Shown: piece by piece, positions 10,201 through 16,106 of the stretch | How positions within the stretch are numbered: position 1 is the first letter of the stretch | How the letters are laid out: each line of letters starts with the position of its first letter | The notes under the pieces: generated by a model | Database searches by the model: none | Told to the model about the DNA's origin: nothing | What the model saw: the letters and a program-made list of their open reading frames with translations, nothing else | Program-made: the position numbers and the translations under genes | Origin: a virus | Strand: one strand, 5' to 3' | IMG/VR virus record: IMGVR_UViG_3300023184_000344 | Location: 1 to 33,473 of that record | DNA: 33,473 nt

Positions 10201-10337
10201 TCGATTCATCTACAACGACTCAAGATGACGTCGAGAACAACACGATCCGCGGCAAGATATTCGTTCAGCCTACAAAGAGCATAGAGTTCGTTAGCCTTGA
10301 CTTCGTCGTTGCTAACAACCTCACACAGGTTCAGTGA
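7245..10337 (+). CDS. tail sheath protein B (paralogue of sheath A)
   Basis: A second contractile sheath protein, 1030 residues. It shares both ends of sheath A: N-terminal REIDISGPV followed by GIPAGIVGTSLKGPAFVPV and FGPLAVIEWL, and C-terminal HPWFAPAGFTRGAL, VVWGQKTLQVAASALDRVNVRRLLIEIR and VQPTKSIEFVSLDFVV. Collinear blocks also occur in the middle (HYLYAHWDIHPS against HYLHADFAVDNA; LPLGFRGIDHL against LPFGFRGLNLL; FTLLTQGGFDGVNVFD against FMHGGFDGVNYLD). The two are clearly full-length homologues that have diverged widely, not a recent duplication. No frameshift or truncation is seen, so both are probably functional. Either could be the bulk sheath and the other a minor or alternating component. 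Confidence 0.93.
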   Translation: MAQLKFGSAGVTTREIDISGPVARQPVGIPAGIVGTSLKGPAFVPVTVGNISDWYSKFGQTDGKKFGPLAVIEWLRNAQAVTYVKVLGVGDGKLTNVDGSVTSAGFTAGQKLPNPDNYGHVEKNPYANSGGVLGRTYFLGCFMSESAGSTIFSDAGLQGANTPSFSVTASLPVVRGVLMAPSGVIMTLSSSLVGISSNAPGSSLVATEASTFGSQLGELIYNSNSSPKQDFILFLNGHQGLTASYPNVITASFDVTSNNYFAKSLNTDPHKIQEAGHYLYAHWDIHPSLAVVTGTGLTVKGLVNVQGDSYSSPFSFLSSASLGRDTGSTTVPNYENFRTRFGHAVSPWLVSQKFGGKPSNLFKLHTLDDGAGPSSRFKISIENITPSNDPLNKYGSFNVVLRSWSDRDLDKKPLANETFSGVNLDPSSDRYIAKVIGDVHAYYDFNREESEQKLVIEGNYENRSNYVRVEVHPDVENGFVDPTALPLGFRGIDHLVTSGSAPLAPFGASLNAALEVSNAVKSAVTPPLPFRSKITSSDEWTVKEQVESKLYWGVQFEHPRTLTTKNASTLPNDSLKSFASFFPNFDEDNVRFVVGDNHGQPDTAALGIVDSDRFCNNFFSLENLQVVTGSDGLASPNKWAKAVYVRNGHVGSVNSAQIASDGLGDENKLRAFKVEDLATNKQYGKFTLLTQGGFDGVNVFDMDSSEINNAAVHADMDAAAGRGQQNGPNVRSYLKALDIMRNVVNLDIKLLAIPGIREPLVTDAAILAVHDRFDAMYVMDIEQVDEAGEQVETDTQLPSVVNTINTFKDRSVDSSFAAAYFPDVLYHDPNGVNLQVPPSVLVLGALALNDSVGHPWFAPAGFTRGALPDVALEPRVRLSQRDMDTLYDNSINPLVAFPGAARSGTNPNSGIVVWGQKTLQVAASALDRVNVRRLLIEIRRQVRDIAQTILFEPNREATLSRFSSAVTPRLQRIQALSGLERFKVIIDSSTTTQDDVENNTIRGKIFVQPTKSIEFVSLDFVVANNLTQVQ

Positions 10338-10360
10338 CATCAGAAGGACATTAGAATAAT

Positions 10361-10702
10361 ATGAGAATAACTAAACAACAGTTGCAACAGATAATTAATG
10401 AAGAAATATCTGACGTCCTGATGAGGATGAAGAATAGAAGAATCGCTGAAAATAATATGAGCGCCAGCCTGCCACCAGGATTCGATTTCGACGCAGTTCT
10501 TCGCGCCGAACTCGAAAAAGCGACCGGTAAAAAAAGGGCTGACATTCAAGAACTGCTCGACAAGCGCGCCGAAGAAGCAAGAAAACCCAGGACATCAACC
10601 ACCACCGCCGCGACAACAACTTCCGAAAAATATCCAACGGGCGGCGGCGGTGATCCAAAATATTATGCGAGCCTCGGCGAGGCTCGCACGCCGCGCAGAT
10701 AA
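10361..10702 (+). CDS. small protein with capsid-targeting-like N-terminal leader
   Basis: A 113-residue protein of unknown function. It starts with MRITKQQLQQIINEEI, an amphipathic helix nearly superimposable on the start of the gene at 31690. Residues 29-31 read IAE followed by Asn, a sequence that would fit the (I/L)xE cleavage rule of T4 prohead protease. The middle is a charged helix (AVLRAELEKATGKKRADIQELLDKR) and the C-terminus is Thr/Gly-rich and disordered, ending in PRR. The 3' half is markedly more GC-rich than its neighbours. It follows the sheath gene by 23 bases with an AGAAGGA site upstream. It may be an internal head protein or a packaged protein, which is inferred from the leader alone. 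Confidence 0.7.
   Translation: MRITKQQLQQIINEEISDVLMRMKNRRIAENNMSASLPPGFDFDAVLRAELEKATGKKRADIQELLDKRAEEARKPRTSTTTAATTTSEKYPTGGGGDPKYYASLGEARTPRR
10667..10687 (+). other. GC-perfect hairpin at the 3' end of a coding region
   Basis: A 9-bp inverted repeat (GCGAGCCTC / GAGGCTCGC) with a three-base GGC loop lies inside the last codons of the gene at 10361. It is much stronger than anything nearby, but no T-run follows, so it is not a classical terminator. It could stabilise the mRNA 3' end or slow polymerase before the opposed endonuclease gene. Confidence 0.45.
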
Positions 10703-10711
10703 TAGCTACAA

Positions 10712-10738
10712 TTAAATCTGCCTCTTCTAGAGATTTAA
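10712..10738. terminator. weak bidirectional hairpin between convergent genes
   Basis: An 8-bp inverted repeat (TTAAATCT / AGATTTAA) with an 11-base loop sits where the + strand gene ending at 10702 meets the - strand gene ending at 10727. It overlaps the last codons of the latter. The T/A runs are short on both sides, so terminator activity is uncertain. Confidence 0.3.
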
Positions 10739-12388
10739 AACAAAAACTGAGTTCTCGCATCCCCATATCTTGACAACACCAGCTGACTCGGCAACTTGGG
10801 CTTCTGTTAGACCTCGTTCTGAGTCAGCTTTGTATTTAAAGCGATTAAATCGATTTGTCATATCAGTCCACCACCATACAATTGGTGTTATTTTCTTTTG
10901 AATAAAACCTAATTCTAAGAACAAATTAGAGTCAAGATAATTTAGTCTTGCATCTGTCGTATATTGAACATGATTAAAATTATTGCTCTTTGCCCACTGA
11001 CATGCTCTAGTCAATAATGTCTTCTTATCTTGTAATGACAAGACTGCCACTGTTGATGCACAAAATCTTGAAATTTCAACATAATCAGATTTTGACAAAT
11101 GTGTTATCTTTTTCAAATTAACTGCTGCAACAATCTCATTTAATTCATTAATTGCTCCAAAAGATACAATTGAATTATGTGATCCTGAATCTATGTGGTT
11201 CTTGGCAAAAAAATTGCGTGCAGATTCTTTTGATAATTCTTCAAATCGAGCGACTGAAGAGACTATATTTAATCCCAGCGCATCCAAGATAATTGATTTG
11301 ACTACATCTTGTCTGTCTCTCCATTCGTCTTCAAAGATATGGAGAAGATTAATTCCAAGCTGACGTGCAAGCTTTGACTTGTTGTTGTGGTATGCGCTTG
11401 ACTTGTTAATATGTGAATGCCAATATAGTCCATTATATTCTATTGCAACTCTTCGCTGAGGACAAAAGATGTCTAGTTCATTTCCGGTGATTGTTCTTCT
11501 ATCATTTCTTATGATCTTTACACCTATTGATTCAATCCACCTGGCTATATCTTCTTGTGCTCTTGATCCTCCGGGGGAGCAATGAAAACATTTGCCTCTC
11601 CATAGACTATTAACTGAACCGCTAATGACTTCATTGCAAGTCTTGCATTTGACAACAATAACTTTTGACGATCTATTCGTATAGTTTTGAAGCCCATCTA
11701 TTACCTCAAAATCACCTGAAGATTCAATTCTACTCTTTACTTCATCGACATTAAGTCTCTTCATCGAATCAAGACGATCTCGAAGCTCTTTTCTCTGGAG
11801 AGACAAAGATACTTTGTGCGACATCCTCTCAATACGTCCATCTGTTTCTTTTGTCAGACCTTTAGCCCATGGAACAAGATCACCATTTGCAAATTTTTCT
11901 TTTAAATTATTGGCAGCCTCGGCAACTCTTTCATCCGAATGCCTTGTCAAACCAGAATTCCAGATTTTAATCTTTCCTTCATTGATTGCTTTTCTTCTGC
12001 CTCTAGATGTTTTTTGAGCTCTTTCAGCAACTCTTGAGTCGTTCTCTTTTGTCAAATCTTTTGACCAGCCTTCTTTTCCCATAAGAGCCGCTGACCTTTT
12101 TGCAGCAATCTTTGCAGCATCTTCTGGAGTGCATACGACGTATATTTTGCCATTATGCCCGGCAATCATTTCAGAATAACCTTTTCCCCACCCGTTCCAT
12201 TTCGTATTAAGTCCACAACCACATTTGCATTTTATCGCCCCACCATTTAAGTCATTCCATACTTCCTGTGCAGACTTCTTGTGCTCTTCTTCAAAATGTT
12301 TCGCCAAGGAAGTAATGCGCTTCGATTTAAAAGCATCACACAGAGGACATCTTTGATAGTCTAATTTTCTTCCTTTATGCGCTCCCAT
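10727..12388 (-). CDS. free-standing homing endonuclease (Vsr/PD-(D/E)XK-like, Hef-type), copy 1
   Basis: The only gene on the - strand; 553 residues. In order it has a C2H2-type finger (C14, C17, H31, H36), a CKCGC knuckle (residues 54-58) with a later AGHN, and three NUMOD-like repeats of the form W-x-x-GLTKxxDxRV (about residues 95-190). A small CxxC/CxxC zinc motif (CKTCNEV... CFHC) comes next, then the nuclease core near residues 300-330 (ELDIF, then VAIEYNGLYWHS) followed by GINLLHIFEDEW. The C-terminus ends WWWTDMTNRFNRFKY and VVKIWGCENSVFVL. Such proteins cut DNA at a specific site and spread by repair. AAGGAG precedes the ATG. It is a paralogue of the gene at 13049, and neither flanking gene is interrupted. 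Confidence 0.85.
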   Translation of the reverse strand: MGAHKGRKLDYQRCPLCDAFKSKRITSLAKHFEEEHKKSAQEVWNDLNGGAIKCKCGCGLNTKWNGWGKGYSEMIAGHNGKIYVVCTPEDAAKIAAKRSAALMGKEGWSKDLTKENDSRVAERAQKTSRGRRKAINEGKIKIWNSGLTRHSDERVAEAANNLKEKFANGDLVPWAKGLTKETDGRIERMSHKVSLSLQRKELRDRLDSMKRLNVDEVKSRIESSGDFEVIDGLQNYTNRSSKVIVVKCKTCNEVISGSVNSLWRGKCFHCSPGGSRAQEDIARWIESIGVKIIRNDRRTITGNELDIFCPQRRVAIEYNGLYWHSHINKSSAYHNNKSKLARQLGINLLHIFEDEWRDRQDVVKSIILDALGLNIVSSVARFEELSKESARNFFAKNHIDSGSHNSIVSFGAINELNEIVAAVNLKKITHLSKSDYVEISRFCASTVAVLSLQDKKTLLTRACQWAKSNNFNHVQYTTDARLNYLDSNLFLELGFIQKKITPIVWWWTDMTNRFNRFKYKADSERGLTEAQVAESAGVVKIWGCENSVFVLNL

Positions 12389-12498
12389 CCTAACTAGCTC
12401 CTTGCCTGCAACTATAAAATATTTAAATCATAAAATATTATATTTAAAAAAATTATTTCAATATACTTAAATGTGCAACCTACACAAGGAGATTTTAA
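12389..12498. promoter_or_regulatory. AT-rich divergent intergenic region
   Basis: A 110-base gap between the leftward endonuclease and the rightward tube gene, almost entirely A/T from 12412 to 12470. Candidate -10 boxes are TATAAT on the - strand (12442-12437) and TATACT on the + strand (12462-12467, overlapping ATACTTAAAT, a partial match to the recurrent 10-mer). No convincing -35 is seen for either. Both genes have AAGGAG sites, at the edges of the gap. Confidence 0.4.
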
Positions 12499-12990
12499 AT
12501 GGCAGCTGAAACACTCGACGTCACTTCAATGGTCCCAGCCAAGTTCGAACCAAAACGTAAAAACCGGTGGATTCTGATGATTGAAGGCATAGACGCTTAC
12601 ATCATAAAGACCACTGCACGTCCAACAATCGCTACAGAAGAAGTAGAAGTTCCATTCATTAATAGCAGACGCTATCTTGCTGGCAAGACTACTTTTGGTA
12701 CAATTGCCGTCACCCTTCACGATCCAATTGCTCCGTCAGGCGCACAACAGGTCATGGAATGGGTTCGTACACACTTTGAATCAGTATCAGGCCGCTCTGG
12801 CTATGCTGACTTCTATAAGCGTGACATACAGCTAAAGATGTTAGATCCAGTTGGGACAGTTGTAGAACTTTGGGATATAAAAGGTGCCTTTATCACTGAA
12901 GCAAACTTTGGTGAAGTTACATATGAAGACGGTGGCCCAATGGAAATCACGATGACTCTCAGATTTGATAATTGCGTGCTGCAATTTTAA
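12499..12990 (+). CDS. tail tube protein (T4 gp19-like)
   Basis: The inner tail tube subunit, 163 residues, the same length as T4 gp19. It stacks in hexameric rings around the tape measure and is surrounded by sheath. Features fitting the family are a short N-terminal arm, the KRKNRWILMIEGIDAYIIKT strand pair, TTFGTIAVTLHDPIAPSGAQ, then a helix (QQVMEWVRTHFE), and the C-terminal strands WDIKGAFITEANFGEVTYED and ITMTLRFDNCVLQF. AAGGAG sits eight bases before the ATG. It is separated from the sheath genes by a small gene and a homing endonuclease, and followed by a second endonuclease. It is complete. Confidence 0.9.
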   Translation: MAAETLDVTSMVPAKFEPKRKNRWILMIEGIDAYIIKTTARPTIATEEVEVPFINSRRYLAGKTTFGTIAVTLHDPIAPSGAQQVMEWVRTHFESVSGRSGYADFYKRDIQLKMLDPVGTVVELWDIKGAFITEANFGEVTYEDGGPMEITMTLRFDNCVLQF

Positions 12991-13034
12991 GCTATAAGAC
13001 TGCATACTGATTTATACAACTTGTGGGCCAATGA

Positions 13035-13040
13035 TATAAT
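13035..13040 (+). promoter_or_regulatory. -10 box positioned for leaderless transcription of endonuclease copy 2
   Basis: TATAAT lies eight bases before the ATG at 13049, which has no Shine-Dalgarno sequence. Transcription would start at or within a base or two of the start codon. A weak TTATAC (13012-13017) is 17 bases upstream. Confidence 0.45.
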
Positions 13041-13048
13041 CATGTATC

Positions 13049-14710
13049 ATGGCCTACAAACGTATTTGCTGCCCAAAATGTTCTGATTCTTTTGGTCAAG
13101 AAGCACGATTTATCGATCACTTGACAGAAGCCCACGGAGTTTCAGATACATCTCAGCTATATGTTGACATGTTCTGCAATGGAAATTGGCCAACATGTCA
13201 GTGTTCTGTTGACTGCCATGAGAAGATTAAGTTTGCATCTTGGAAAGTCGGTTTCATTTCGAAGTATGTTAGAGGGCATAATGCTAAAGTAGATAGCATT
13301 TATCTGAATGCAGACAAACAAAAAGAGTTTGCTCAAAAGCGCCGCATCGGATATGCCGCAGGAGACTATAAAGTCTGGAATGCAGGATTGACCAAGAAAA
13401 CTGATGAAAGAGTTAAGCTGCAATCTGAAAGTATTTCAAGGTCCCTCGCCGAGGGTTATTCATCTGGAAAGATTATTGACTGGCGGGTAGGAAATGAAGA
13501 GAAAGCATCCTCTGCCGCAAAGAAGTGCTCTGAAACAAAGTTGCAAATGTATGCTGATGGGCTCCTTAAACCATGGAACAAAGGAAGAACAAAATTTGAA
13601 GACGACAGGATTAAACTAATATCAGATAAAATCTCTCAAAAATACAAGAATAATCCTGAAATGGGAAACAGGATTAAACAAAAAAAACTTGCCGAGAGAT
13701 TAGAAAAATATTCAAATTTTACTCTTATCTCCTGCATTGATTCATATAAGAAGCGAAGAATAGAGAGGCTTACATTTAAATGTAACAAATGTGAAGAAAT
13801 TCAAGAAAAAAGCCTTGCAATGCTTGAAGAAACTCCTGTCTGCTTTTCATGTCATCCTAAAGAGTCGAAGGGGCAGCTTCAAATTTATGAATTCGTCAAA
13901 TCTCTCGTTCCAGATGCTATTTTGTCTGATCGAACAGTTCTTTCGCCTAAGGAGCTTGACATATGGGTTCCTTCTGCAAATTTAGGTATAGAATACAACG
14001 GGCTGTATTGGCATTCTGAATCAAACTTGAAAGACAAGCTATATCATCAGAACAAACATGAGATGTGTTCTGCAGCAGGAATTAATCTTTTGTCTATCTA
14101 CGAAGATGAATGGCGAGACAAGAGGAACATTGTAGAGGGAATGCTAAGACATCGACTTAAGCTGCCATTAGAAAAATGGGATGCTAGAAAATTAGAAGTC
14201 GCCGAAATAAGTCATATTGAAGCTAGAAATTTCTTTGAAGCGAATCATCTTGAAGGTCATGTTAAGTCTGCAGTTGCATTTGGATTAAAGTGTAAAGTTT
14301 CAGGGCAGATATTAGCAGCATTATCTTTGCGACGCCCATTTCATAAAAAGTATTCAGGGCAGCTTGAGGCAGGCAGATGTTGCACTTTAGCCGGTCATTC
14401 AGTGAGAGGATGGCTGGGTAAGCTCACGAAGGCCGCCAAAAATTATGCTAAAACAAGCGGTGTTGCTAGACTTATGACTTATGTGGATTCAAGGGTGGGA
14501 TCTGGCAACGGTTATGTTTTCGCAGGATGGAGACTTATAATGCGTGATACAGCACCAAGATTCTGGTGGACCGACTATAAGCATAGATTTAATAGATTCA
14601 ATTATAGGGCTGATCGTATCAGAGGAATGTCACAAGTAGATGTTGCAGAAGAAGGAGGCGTCGTTCAGATTTGGGGATGTTCTAATTCTATGTTTTGTCT
14701 TGACGTGTGA
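13049..14710 (+). CDS. free-standing homing endonuclease (Vsr/PD-(D/E)XK-like, Hef-type), copy 2
   Basis: A 553-residue paralogue of the - strand gene at 10727, with the same architecture. It has an N-terminal CPKC...HLTEAH finger, a Cys-rich knuckle (CQCSVDC) with RGHN, and NUMOD-like repeats (VWNAGLTKKTDERV; PWNKGRTKFEDDRI). A CNKC...CFSC zinc motif precedes the nuclease core at about residues 302-325 (ELDIW, then GIEYNGLYWHSE) and GINLLSIYEDEW. The C-terminus is FWWTDYKHRFNRFNY followed by VVQIWGCSNSMFCL. Identity between the copies is concentrated in the core and C-terminus, while the repeats differ, suggesting different target sites. It lies 58 bases after the tube gene and has no ribosome site. 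Both copies look intact. Confidence 0.85.
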   Translation: MAYKRICCPKCSDSFGQEARFIDHLTEAHGVSDTSQLYVDMFCNGNWPTCQCSVDCHEKIKFASWKVGFISKYVRGHNAKVDSIYLNADKQKEFAQKRRIGYAAGDYKVWNAGLTKKTDERVKLQSESISRSLAEGYSSGKIIDWRVGNEEKASSAAKKCSETKLQMYADGLLKPWNKGRTKFEDDRIKLISDKISQKYKNNPEMGNRIKQKKLAERLEKYSNFTLISCIDSYKKRRIERLTFKCNKCEEIQEKSLAMLEETPVCFSCHPKESKGQLQIYEFVKSLVPDAILSDRTVLSPKELDIWVPSANLGIEYNGLYWHSESNLKDKLYHQNKHEMCSAAGINLLSIYEDEWRDKRNIVEGMLRHRLKLPLEKWDARKLEVAEISHIEARNFFEANHLEGHVKSAVAFGLKCKVSGQILAALSLRRPFHKKYSGQLEAGRCCTLAGHSVRGWLGKLTKAAKNYAKTSGVARLMTYVDSRVGSGNGYVFAGWRLIMRDTAPRFWWTDYKHRFNRFNYRADRIRGMSQVDVAEEGGVVQIWGCSNSMFCLDV

Positions 14711-14802
14711 TGCGACAAAAACAATTTTAGGCTCCGTTCTTTGTCTTCATTTATTTACAATGAATGCATTAACTTTACTATAATGCAAGGAGATTCCAAC
14801 AT

Positions 14803-15678
14803 ATGTCAGAAGAGCGCGACCAAAAAAATGCAATTTTTGCACAACAACAGCTACCCCCAGGAGTCGACCCGAGGATGCCAAGATCTACTGCAACTGAAAG
14901 AGTTAAAGCCGATTTTGGTCTGGATGTTCCTCAAGAGGTTGTTCCGCTTCCTTCAGCAGGTAAGGTTTATCCACCAGGCTCTTCTCTTCATGGGCTAGAA
15001 TTAGTTGAAATTAAAGCAATGACAGCAAGAGAAGAAGATATTCTTACATCAAGGGCTCTTCTTAAGAAAGGAACCGTAGTAACTGAGCTTATTAGGTCCT
15101 GTCTTACTGACAAGTCAATTAATCCGCTTGATCTTCTTAGTGGTGATAGAAATGCACTTATGATTTCTATTAGAATTACCGGTTATGGTGCAGAATATGC
15201 AGTTGAAATGGATTGTCCCGAATGTGCAGTAAAATCACCACACTCTTTTAATCTTGGCGCTCTACCAATTAAGCGGCTAGAAATTGAGCCTGTTGTTCCA
15301 GGAACTAATGTCTTTGAATTTCTTCTTCCTTATAGCAAGAAAACTGTTCGTTTTAAGTTTATGACTGGTCGTGATGAAGAAGAGATTATGGTTATGGGTG
15401 AGAAGCAAAAGAAGCTTGCACTTGGCACCGAGACTAATGTTACAACAAATCTTCTCTATTCAATTCTTTCAATTAATGGAATTGAAGATAGAGTAAAAAT
15501 TTCAAATTTCATCAAGGCGATGCCAGCTCGAGACTCACTTGCCCTTAGAGATTACATTAAGGACAATGAACCTGGTATTGAAATGAGACAAGATACAACT
15601 TGCAATGCTTGCGGGCATACTGAAGAGGTATCCATGCCGCTCGGCGTCACGTTTCTTTGGCCTTCATCCGGAAGATAG
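14803..15678 (+). CDS. T4 gp26/gp51-family baseplate/tail assembly protein
   Basis: A 291-residue protein that I place in the T4 baseplate hub-assembly family (gp26/gp51). Diagnostic features are VPLPSAGKVYPPGSSL, the adjoining IKAMTAREEDILTSRALLKKG block, then LLSGDRNALMISIRITGYG. Two CxxC pairs (C138/C141 and C267/C270) probably form one zinc ribbon, and the protein ends with the family-typical MPLGVTFLWP. AAGGAG precedes the ATG, and a TATAAT at 14779-14784 may be a -10, although it is very close to the ribosome site. The gene lies between tube and tape measure, the usual place for tail assembly chaperones, and an ORF in the +1 frame overlaps its end. Confidence 0.8.
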   Translation: MSEERDQKNAIFAQQQLPPGVDPRMPRSTATERVKADFGLDVPQEVVPLPSAGKVYPPGSSLHGLELVEIKAMTAREEDILTSRALLKKGTVVTELIRSCLTDKSINPLDLLSGDRNALMISIRITGYGAEYAVEMDCPECAVKSPHSFNLGALPIKRLEIEPVVPGTNVFEFLLPYSKKTVRFKFMTGRDEEEIMVMGEKQKKLALGTETNVTTNLLYSILSINGIEDRVKISNFIKAMPARDSLALRDYIKDNEPGIEMRQDTTCNACGHTEEVSMPLGVTFLWPSSGR

Positions 15679-15925
15679 AGAGCAGCTTATTCTAGAACCA
15701 GCGTTCTTGTTGACATATTATGGCGGATTTCTTTGGACTGAAATTCAAAATATGCCTGTAGCGTATAAACGCTGGTTCATAGAAAGAATCGGAAAAGAAC
15801 TTAACAGAACCCATGACTCGGGATCTACTCAGTCTCGTGCTCTGCACCAGAATTCGCCTGATGTTAGAGCAATGCAAGGAAATGCAAGAGATCAAACTCC
15901 GTCTCGATTGCGTCGATTTACATAA
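15605..15925 (+). CDS. overlapping +1-frame ORF, probable partner/extension of the gp26-like protein
   Basis: A frame open from 15605 to 15925 (106 residues if the ATG at 15605 is used). The protein-like part begins only after the gp26-like frame ends: GLHPEDREQLILEPAFLLTY, then the FLWTEIQNMPVAYKRWFIER segment, a hydrophobic-helix pattern I recall in short partners encoded after gp26-type genes. The first ~15 residues (MLAGILKRYPCRSAS) look like out-of-frame readout, there is no good ribosome site, and no other start lies before the conserved part. It may therefore be made by +1 frameshifting near 15658-15664 or by reinitiation. The C-terminal 35 residues are polar and disordered. Confidence 0.6.
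   Translation: MLAGILKRYPCRSASRFFGLHPEDREQLILEPAFLLTYYGGFLWTEIQNMPVAYKRWFIERIGKELNRTHDSGSTQSRALHQNSPDVRAMQGNARDQTPSRLRRFT
15658..15664 (+). other. candidate +1 frameshift site (TGG-CCT-T)
   Basis: In the gp26-like frame the codons are TTT CTT TGG CCT TCA, with a stop at 15676-15678. Skipping C15661, or T15664 after CCT, joins the frame to CTT-CAT-CCG or CAT-CCG and gives a natural fusion (VTFLW-LHPEDREQL). No classical slippery heptamer for -1 shifting is present. The site is inferred from where the protein-like sequence changes frame. Confidence 0.35.
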
Positions 15926-15940
15926 AAGTTGTCAACTTTT
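15924..15940 (+). terminator. short hairpin after the +1-frame ORF
   Basis: AAAAGTT / AACTTTT (7 bp) with a GTC loop overlaps the stop codon at 15923-15925 and is followed by TT. It is a weak terminator or mRNA end structure and precedes a much stronger hairpin 54 bases downstream. Confidence 0.35.
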
Positions 15941-15993
15941 TTGATCCTTCGGTATTTACTGAAGTGAACAAGAAGATGAATGCAGCAAACAAA

Positions 15994-16030
15994 GAAAAAG
16001 CAAATTTATTAATTGTAAGTTTGCTTTTTC
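15994..16030 (+). terminator. strong hairpin terminator before the tape measure gene
   Basis: A 15-bp stem (GAAAAAGCAAATTTA at 15994-16008 against 16016-16030, with one T-G wobble) and a seven-base loop. The descending arm ends in CTTTTTC. The A-run and T-run arms make it plausible in both directions. It isolates the tape measure from the upstream tube/gp26 unit, so the tape measure needs its own promoter in 16031-16100, where TTATAT and TTATAAC are the best -10 candidates but no -35 is clear. Confidence 0.65.
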
Positions 16031-16106
16031 CATTTAAGACTAATTTTTAGATTTCTTATATAGATCTTGTTTTGTGTTAAAGTTATAACGGGAAATATGC
16101 ATCATA

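Noticed and set aside
10395-10766. A 123-codon - strand open frame overlapping the ends of the gene at 10361 and the endonuclease
   Set aside because: It is Arg/Ser/Cys-rich shadow sequence, and it conflicts with the leader-bearing + strand gene, which has a ribosome site.
4152-12990. Sheath and tube genes as a tailocin or extracellular injection system rather than a phage
   Set aside because: The gp13/gp14-like neck proteins imply a DNA-filled head, and the homing endonucleases, polymerase domain and very long tape measure fit a phage better.
10727-14710. Group I intron or intein carrying the endonucleases
   Set aside because: The sheath, tube and gp26-like genes on either side are complete with normal starts and stops, so the endonucleases are free-standing between genes.
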